Shown: piece after piece, positions 6,678 to 9,262 of the stretch | Position numbering within the stretch: the stretch's first letter is position 1 | Layout of the letters: each line of letters starts with the position of its first letter | Source of the DNA: Thermoleophilia bacterium | GTDB lineage: Bacteria; Actinomycetota; Thermoleophilia; Gaiellales; Gaiellaceae | Reading direction: 5' to 3' | Length of the DNA stretch: 9,262 bases | Assembly: GCA_025934335.1 (NCBI GenBank) | Contig: JAICYG010000103.1 | Coordinates: forward strand, 1-9,262 | Translations under genes and position numbers: made by a program | Notes under the pieces: model-generated | Told to the model about the DNA's origin: nothing | Databases searched by the model: none | Seen by the model: only the letters and a program-made list of their open reading frames with translations

Positions 6678-6680
6678 GCT
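6675..6680 (+). promoter_or_regulatory. Candidate -10 box (TAGGCT) for wecA/tagO, built on the upp stop codon
   Basis: TAGGCT ends 6 bases before the ATG at 6687, and its first three bases are the upp TAG stop. No purine-rich ribosome site is present in the 9-base gap. Position and spacing match the other candidate leaderless starts in the window. Confidence 0.42.
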
Positions 6681-6686
6681 GGTGCC

Positions 6687-7799
6687 ATGGTCTGGCGCCA
6701 GCTGACAGACCACCTCCAGGTGATCTACGGGGCCGCCGCCGCGCTCGTGATCGTGCTCGTGCTGACGCCGGCGGTCGGCTCTGCGGCCCGCTACCTGCGC
6801 CTCGTCGAGCGGCGCCCGGAGGATGAGCGGGCGCGGCCCTCGGTTCCGCGCCTCGGTGGGCTCGCGCTCTTTCTCGGCGTGATCGTGCCGTCGGTCGCGT
6901 TTCTGCCCCTGTCGGGGGCGATGCGCGGGATCGTGCTCGGGGCGGCGGTCGCGACGACGGTGGGCGCGATCGACGACTTCCGGCGGCTCGTCTGGTGGCA
7001 GAAGCTCGGCGGCCAGCTGCTCGCGGCTGCGATCCCCACCGGCTTCGGCGTCTACGTGCAGCGGTTCACGTTCCCGGTCGTCGGCGTGCACGACCTGCCG
7101 CAGTGGGTGGGCGTGCCGGTGACGGTGCTCGGGATCGTCGCCGTCATGAACATGGTCAACTTCCTCGACGGGCTCGACGGGCTCGCCGCCGGCGTCTGCG
7201 CGATCTCGGGCGCCACGTTCTGCGTGATCGAGCTCGACTACGGTCGCATCCCTGCCGCGGTGCTGGCGGCGATCGTCTGCGGCGCGAGCCTCGGCTTCCT
7301 GCGCCACAACTTCTACCCGGCACGCATCTTCATGGGCGACTCGGGCGCGTTGCTGCTCGGCTACACGCTTGCGACCGTCTCCGTCCAGGGGCTCCTGAAG
7401 ACGGCGGCGTTGGCGACGCTCGTCTTGCCGTTGCTCGTGCTCGCGGTGCCGGTGCTCGACACGTCGTTCGTCGTCGCGAAGCGGCTGAAGAGCGGGCAGC
7501 CTGTGTACGTCGCCGACGCGCGCCATCTCCACCATCGCTTCATGCGCATCGGCTTCTCGGAGCGCCGCGCCGTCGTCTACCTGTGGACGTGGTGCGGCAC
7601 GCTCGCGATCGCGGCGCTCGCGACGCGCTTCGCACCGCCGCACCGCCGCGGCGAGTGGAGCGCGGTCAACCTGGTGATCGACGTCGCGGCGGGCGCGCTC
7701 GCGGTCGCGTTCTCGCTCTACGTCGTCTACCTGCTCGAGATCGTGAAGCTCCAGAGCCCGCGCGCGCGGCGGCGCGAGGCCGAGCGCACCGCGGCCTGA
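6687..7799 (+). CDS. wecA: UDP-GlcNAc:undecaprenyl-phosphate GlcNAc-1-phosphate transferase (WecA/TagO family)
   Basis: The enzyme moves a sugar 1-phosphate from a UDP-sugar to the membrane carrier undecaprenyl (or decaprenyl) phosphate, starting assembly of cell-wall polymers such as arabinogalactan linker, teichoic acids or surface polysaccharide. The 370-residue protein is polytopic, with about 10-11 membrane segments. Family motifs are present: the Mg-binding Asp pair D96-D97 in GAIDDF, NFLDGLDGLAAG at 158-169, FMGDSG at 215-220 with D218, and the cytoplasmic carbohydrate loop DARHLHHRF with H280, H282 and H283. The HLHH loop and overall length favour WecA/TagO over MraY. The basic tail after the last helix (about 355-370) is cytoplasmic. 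In Mycobacterium the homologous gene also directly precedes the ATP synthase operon. The acceptor lipid and the polymer cannot be deduced here. Confidence 0.93.
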   Translation: MVWRQLTDHLQVIYGAAAALVIVLVLTPAVGSAARYLRLVERRPEDERARPSVPRLGGLALFLGVIVPSVAFLPLSGAMRGIVLGAAVATTVGAIDDFRRLVWWQKLGGQLLAAAIPTGFGVYVQRFTFPVVGVHDLPQWVGVPVTVLGIVAVMNMVNFLDGLDGLAAGVCAISGATFCVIELDYGRIPAAVLAAIVCGASLGFLRHNFYPARIFMGDSGALLLGYTLATVSVQGLLKTAALATLVLPLLVLAVPVLDTSFVVAKRLKSGQPVYVADARHLHHRFMRIGFSERRAVVYLWTWCGTLAIAALATRFAPPHRRGEWSAVNLVIDVAAGALAVAFSLYVVYLLEIVKLQSPRARRREAERTAA

Positions 7800-7801
7800 T
7801 A

Positions 7802-7839
7802 CACGCGCTCGTCCGGCCACCGATATCGGACGACGCGTG
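7802..7839 (+). terminator. Hairpin directly after wecA/tagO
   Basis: Beginning 3 bases after the wecA stop, CACGCG (7802-7807) pairs with CGCGTG (7834-7839), and CGTCCG (7810-7815) pairs with CGGACG (7827-7832). This gives 12 base pairs interrupted by a 2x1 internal loop, with an 11-base apical loop. No T-run follows, so it would be a U-less, actinobacterial-style terminator or an RNA 3'-end stabiliser. Position and stem strength are the evidence; termination is inferred. Confidence 0.45.
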
Positions 7840-7843
7840 GGGA

Positions 7844-7868
7844 CCGCCACGAGCGCGCGTCGTGGTGG
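7844..7868 (+). terminator. Second hairpin after wecA/tagO
   Basis: CCACGA (7847-7852) pairs with TCGTGG (7860-7865) around a 7-base GCGCGCG loop. The stem is extended by a G-U pair and two G-C pairs to 7844-7868, giving nine pairs in RNA. It comes 4 bases after the first hairpin, forming a tandem pair. No T-run follows. Confidence 0.4.
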
Positions 7869-7883
7869 GTGCTCCCGCTCGAA

Positions 7884-7918
7884 CCCGGAGCTTGTGTTGA
7901 GTCAACACAAAGCTCGGG
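7884..7918. repeat. Palindrome copy 1 (19-bp core with imperfect outer stem)
   Basis: The core TTGTGTTGAGTCAACACAA (7892-7910) is a perfect 9+1+9 inverted repeat centred on G7901. It is AT-rich against GC-rich surroundings. The arms continue outward with one bulged base on each side (GAGC against GCTC, CCC against GGG), giving a stem spanning 7884-7918. The identical 19-bp core occurs again at 8034-8052 in the same orientation of the central G. The base C just before the core is also shared, so 20 bp are identical. Confidence 0.9.
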
Positions 7919-8052
7919 AGCGGTTGCGCGGCAGCGGTGGGCGCGGTGCCGGCGATCGTGCCGGCACGCGCCGACGACCCGGCGCTCGAGGCCGCGGCCG
8001 AAGCGGCCGGCCACGCGCCCGCTTCCGACCGGCTTGTGTTGAGTCAACACAA
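7892..8052. repeat. 161-bp structured element bounded by the two palindromes
   Basis: The sequence just inside copy 1 and the reverse complement of the sequence just inside copy 2 also match. The first reads AAAGC then TCGGGAGCGG; the second reads AAGCCGG then TCGGAAGCGG. Similarity is weaker for another 10 or so bases. The element is therefore an imperfect inverted repeat with arms of roughly 30-40 bases. Inside it are two more hairpins. In the first, GCGCG(G)TGCCGGC (7941-7953) pairs with GCCGGCACGCGC (7960-7971) around a 6-base loop. In the second, GGCCGC (7990-7995) pairs with GCGGCC (8003-8008). It could be a MITE/REP-like repeat, an operator array or a structured RNA. I recognise no known family. 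Confidence 0.55.
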
Positions 8053-8055
8053 GCC
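8031..8055. repeat. Palindrome copy 2 (perfect 12+1+12)
   Basis: The same 19-bp core as copy 1 lies at 8034-8052, centred on G8043. Here GGC and GCC extend it on the two sides to a perfect 25-bp palindrome. In RNA it would form an 11-bp stem with an AGT loop, or a 10-bp stem with a GAGTC loop. No U-tract follows. Its centre is 118 bases upstream of the atpZ start codon and 104 bases upstream of the candidate -10. Confidence 0.92.
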
Positions 8056-8086
8056 CAACGCCTGAAGCGCGCGTCCGCAGTAGCGC

Positions 8087-8143
8087 GTTACAAACCGCAC
8101 CTTTGCACGAGTCGAAATGCGGGAATCCGGTGTCACAAACCGC
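8087..8143 (+). repeat. Two direct repeats, GTYACAAACCGC, upstream of the atp promoter
   Basis: GTTACAAACCGC (8087-8098) and GTCACAAACCGC (8132-8143) match at 11 of 12 positions, 45 bases apart start to start. The second copy ends directly before the extended -10 of the atp operon. They may be regulator sites or a duplicated promoter segment. The AC-rich wording contrasts with the GC-rich surroundings. Confidence 0.5.
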
Positions 8144-8152
8144 TGGTATGCT
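8144..8152 (+). promoter_or_regulatory. Candidate extended -10 (TGGTATGCT) for the ATP synthase operon
   Basis: TATGCT (8147-8152) is preceded by TGG, the extended -10 pattern, and ends 8 bases before the GTG start of atpZ. There is no Shine-Dalgarno site in the gap, so transcription may start at or near the GTG. It is the strongest-looking promoter in the window because it lies in true intergenic DNA. No clear -35 is seen, which fits an extended -10 promoter. Confidence 0.55.
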
Positions 8153-8160
8153 CCCGCCCG

Positions 8161-8355
8161 GTGACGTCCGAGCGCACGACGTTCTCCCTCGCCGGCGCCG
8201 GCAGCGTCCTGATCGGGTTCACGGCAGCGTGCATCGCGATCGGGGCGCTTATCGGGTGGGCGATGGGGAACCTCGGCTACGGACTCGCCGTCGGAGCGCT
8301 CGTCGGCATCCCCGTCGGCGTCGCGTCGACTGTGATCAAGTACCGCAACGCGTAG
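8161..8355 (+). CDS. atpZ: AtpZ/AtpI-family small membrane protein
   Basis: This 64-residue protein opens the ATP synthase operon. It has two hydrophobic helices, about residues 10-33 (LAGAGSVLIGFTAACIAIGALIGW) and 37-57 (LGYGLAVGALVGIPVGVASTV), with a glycine-rich hairpin and a short basic end (IKYRNA). This is the layout of the AtpZ (ATPase gene 1) family, which accompanies F-type ATP synthases and has been linked to c-ring assembly or Mg2+/Ca2+ supply. The GTG at 8161 was chosen because the protein then has the family length and sits 8 bases after the candidate -10. The frame extends upstream through the palindromes, but that part is arginine-rich and unlike a membrane protein. Name by family and position; function is inferred. 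Confidence 0.78.
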   Translation: MTSERTTFSLAGAGSVLIGFTAACIAIGALIGWAMGNLGYGLAVGALVGIPVGVASTVIKYRNA

Positions 8356-8358
8356 GAG
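8354..8358 (+). promoter_or_regulatory. Ribosome binding site (AGGAG) that points to a CTG start for atpI
   Basis: AGGAG overlaps the atpZ stop codon. It lies 5 bases before the CTG at 8364 and 2 bases before the CTG at 8361, both in the atpI frame. There is no ATG, GTG or TTG in this frame between the atpZ stop and the first membrane helix, so this site supports a CTG start. Confidence 0.5.
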
Positions 8359-8363
8359 ACCTG

Positions 8364-8768
8364 CTGCCCGCCTGGACCGAACCGCGCACGGCCCCGCCGA
8401 CCCTGCTGCCCGCGATCGCCGGTGCGATCGTGGTCGCGCTCGCGCTGCCCGTGTTCCTGCTCGCCGGCTGGCGTCTCGCCGGCTGGGGGCTCGGCGCCGT
8501 TCTCTGGGCAGGCTCCGAGGCGTTCGGCGTGTTGCTGACGCGGCTCCGCACCCGGACGGGTAACCTCGCCGCCGCAGGCGTGGCAGCTTTCGGGATGCTC
8601 TTTCGGGCGATCGCCGTGATGGTGGTCGTGTTCGCGGTCGCCGTGTCCGACAAATGGCTCGGGCTCGCCGCCGCATTGACCTATGCCGCCGGCTACTCGG
8701 CGGCGTTCGGTCTGCAGCTCGTCGCGTACTACACCGGCCCGAAGGCCGGGGCGGGGGTGCACTCGTGA
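8364..8768 (+). CDS. atpI: ATP synthase subunit I-like membrane protein (AtpI)
   Basis: The predicted 134-residue protein has four membrane helices, at about residues 12-38, 39-60, 70-94 and 98-122. These contain PTLLPAIAGAIVVALALPVF, WGLGAVLWAGSEAFGVLL, AAFGMLFRAIAVMVVVFAVA and LAAALTYAAGYSAAFGLQLV. This matches the ATP-synt_I family of accessory proteins encoded just before atpB, thought to help assemble the c-ring. The start is uncommon. The only reasonable codon is CTG at 8364 (or 8361), served by AGGAG at 8354-8358. The next GTG in frame (about 8428) would cut into helix 1. The stop overlaps the atpB start in a GTGA junction. Family assignment rests on topology, size and position more than on motifs. 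Confidence 0.75.
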   Translation: MPAWTEPRTAPPTLLPAIAGAIVVALALPVFLLAGWRLAGWGLGAVLWAGSEAFGVLLTRLRTRTGNLAAAGVAAFGMLFRAIAVMVVVFAVAVSDKWLGLAAALTYAAGYSAAFGLQLVAYYTGPKAGAGVHS

Positions 8769-9262
8769 AGCTGAAGGGGGTCCTCGTCCTCCTCGCGACC
8801 CTGGCGCTCCTTGCCCCGTCGAGCGCGTTCGCGCGCGGCGAGTTCGACCCGTCGATCGAGTTCGAGCAGCACGAGTGGATCCCGATCCACCTCGGCCCGC
8901 TCGACCTCTCCGTGACGAAGGCGGTTGTCTACCTCTGGCTCGGCGCGCTCTGCTCGATCCTCGTCGGCGTGCTCCTGATGCGCGGCCGGCCCGGCCGCGG
9001 CGTCACCCGCCGGCAGACGGTCGGCGAGCAGATCTACGAGATCGCCCAGGTGCAGATCGCCGAGCAGGGCCTGCCGTCGAAGGCGATCGGCCTCTGGTTC
9101 CCGTACGTCGCGACGCTGATGATCTTCATCTTCTGCGTGAACATGCTCGGCTTCGTGCCGCTGCCGCTGACCGGCGAGACGTGGCACGGCGTGCCGACGT
9201 GGGGGATCTACGCGGCCACCTCGTCGCTCGCCGTCACGCTCGCGCTCGCGATCCTCACGTTC
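8765..9262 (+). CDS. atpB: ATP synthase F0 subunit a, N-terminal part (runs off the window)
   Basis: Subunit a forms the two proton half-channels beside the c-ring in the membrane. The first 166 residues are present. A signal-peptide-like start comes first (KLK, a hydrophobic stretch 5-18, then SSAFA before R24). HEWIPIHLGPLDLSVTKAVV (36-55) runs into helix 1 (about 52-72). The amphipathic segment GEQIYEIAQVQIAEQG (87-102) follows. Helix 2 is WFPYVATLMIFIFCVNMLGFVP (111-132), with the family's P-Y and N-x-L-G, and then ATSSLAVTLALAI at the position of the usual TANLNVTLALA. The essential Arg of the later helix lies beyond the right edge. The GTG start overlaps the atpI stop by 4 bases (GTGA), so translation is probably coupled. 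Confidence 0.93.
   Translation, partial: MKLKGVLVLLATLALLAPSSAFARGEFDPSIEFEQHEWIPIHLGPLDLSVTKAVVYLWLGALCSILVGVLLMRGRPGRGVTRRQTVGEQIYEIAQVQIAEQGLPSKAIGLWFPYVATLMIFIFCVNMLGFVPLPLTGETWHGVPTWGIYAATSSLAVTLALAILTF

Larger units (their letters stand above)
7800..8160. other. 361-bp intergenic region between wecA/tagO and the ATP synthase operon
   Basis: No gene I can support lies here. The open frames crossing it are arginine-rich shadows or extensions. From left to right it contains two hairpins that could end wecA transcription (7802-7839, 7844-7868) and a first 19-bp palindrome (7892-7910) within a longer imperfect stem. Then come two GC-rich hairpins (7941-7971 and 7990-8008), a second identical palindrome (8034-8052), two copies of GTYACAAACCGC (8087-8098, 8132-8143), and an extended -10 just before atpZ. 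One short frame, 7901-8065, has coding-like composition and is discussed under findings. Confidence 0.7.

Noticed and set aside
4098..7850. Minus-strand open frame of 1250 codons
   Set aside because: It is rich in Arg, His, Asp and Ala without any domain, and runs antisense to glyA, upp and wecA, which have clear motifs. It arises from stop-poor antisense frames of GC-rich codons.
7666..8050. Two minus-strand frames that begin MLTQHK in the palindromes
   Set aside because: Both start inside the palindromes only because the repeats encode the same bases, and the rest is an arginine-rich antisense shadow without family features.
7892..8052. CRISPR array or integron attC site
   Set aside because: There are only two repeat units, each a perfect palindrome, separated by more than 120 bases. 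No attC core sites (RYYYAAC and GTTRRRY with the usual spacing), cas genes or integrase are present.
7837..8160. 108-residue N-terminal extension of the atpZ frame
   Set aside because: The extension is Arg- and Gly-rich, runs through both palindromes and a hairpin, and does not resemble an ATP synthase protein. The GTG at 8161 gives the normal length.

Overview
The window is dense, high-GC bacterial chromosome with 14 genes: two are cut by the window edges, and only one stretch of more than 300 bases lacks a gene. The order rpmE, prfA, prmC, threonylcarbamoyl-AMP synthase, wecA/tagO, small ATP synthase genes, atpB matches my recollection of the actinobacterial order (rpmE to atpB in Mycobacterium). 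The glyA and upp genes before the ATP synthase cluster, and DUF1385 beside rpmE, recall Firmicutes. High GC, this mixed order and many starts without Shine-Dalgarno sites suggest a deep-branching actinobacterium such as Thermoleophilia (Gaiellales or Solirubrobacterales type). That placement is inference and no taxonomic marker is decisive here.

Layout. Bases 1-60 are the tail of a probable threonine/serine dehydratase, overlapping the start of rpmE (L31). Bases 287-4057 hold a tight plus-strand run: a DUF1385 membrane protein, an OsmC-type thiol peroxidase, prfA (RF1), prmC (which methylates RF1) and tsaC/sua5 (tRNA t6A synthesis). Bases 4068-5360 are glyA. A lone minus-strand aspartate/glutamate racemase (5339-6025) ends inside the 3' end of glyA and starts 25 bases from the divergent upp gene (6051-6677). 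A WecA/TagO lipid-carrier glycosyltransferase follows (6687-7799). After a 361-base gap the ATP synthase operon begins: atpZ-like, atpI-like, then atpB running off the right edge.

Two sequence signals stand out. First, seven starts (rpmE, prfA, glyA, racemase, upp, wecA/tagO, atpZ) lack a Shine-Dalgarno site and have a TANNNT box 5-10 bases upstream. This is the arrangement expected for leaderless or near-leaderless mRNAs. Genes inside the transcription units mostly have GGAGG-like sites instead. Two of these boxes are built on the TAG stop codon of the preceding gene, and the racemase and upp boxes overlap on opposite strands around a shared TA step.

Second, the 7800-8160 gap holds two identical 19-bp perfect palindromes, TTGTGTTGAGTCAACACAA, 142 bp apart centre to centre. 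Their inner flanks are also inverted repeats of each other, and two further GC-rich hairpins lie between them. The whole makes a compact, highly structured element of about 161 bp upstream of the ATP synthase promoter. I do not recognise it. It may be an operator pair, a MITE/REP-like repeat or a structured RNA, and it is the best candidate here for something undescribed.
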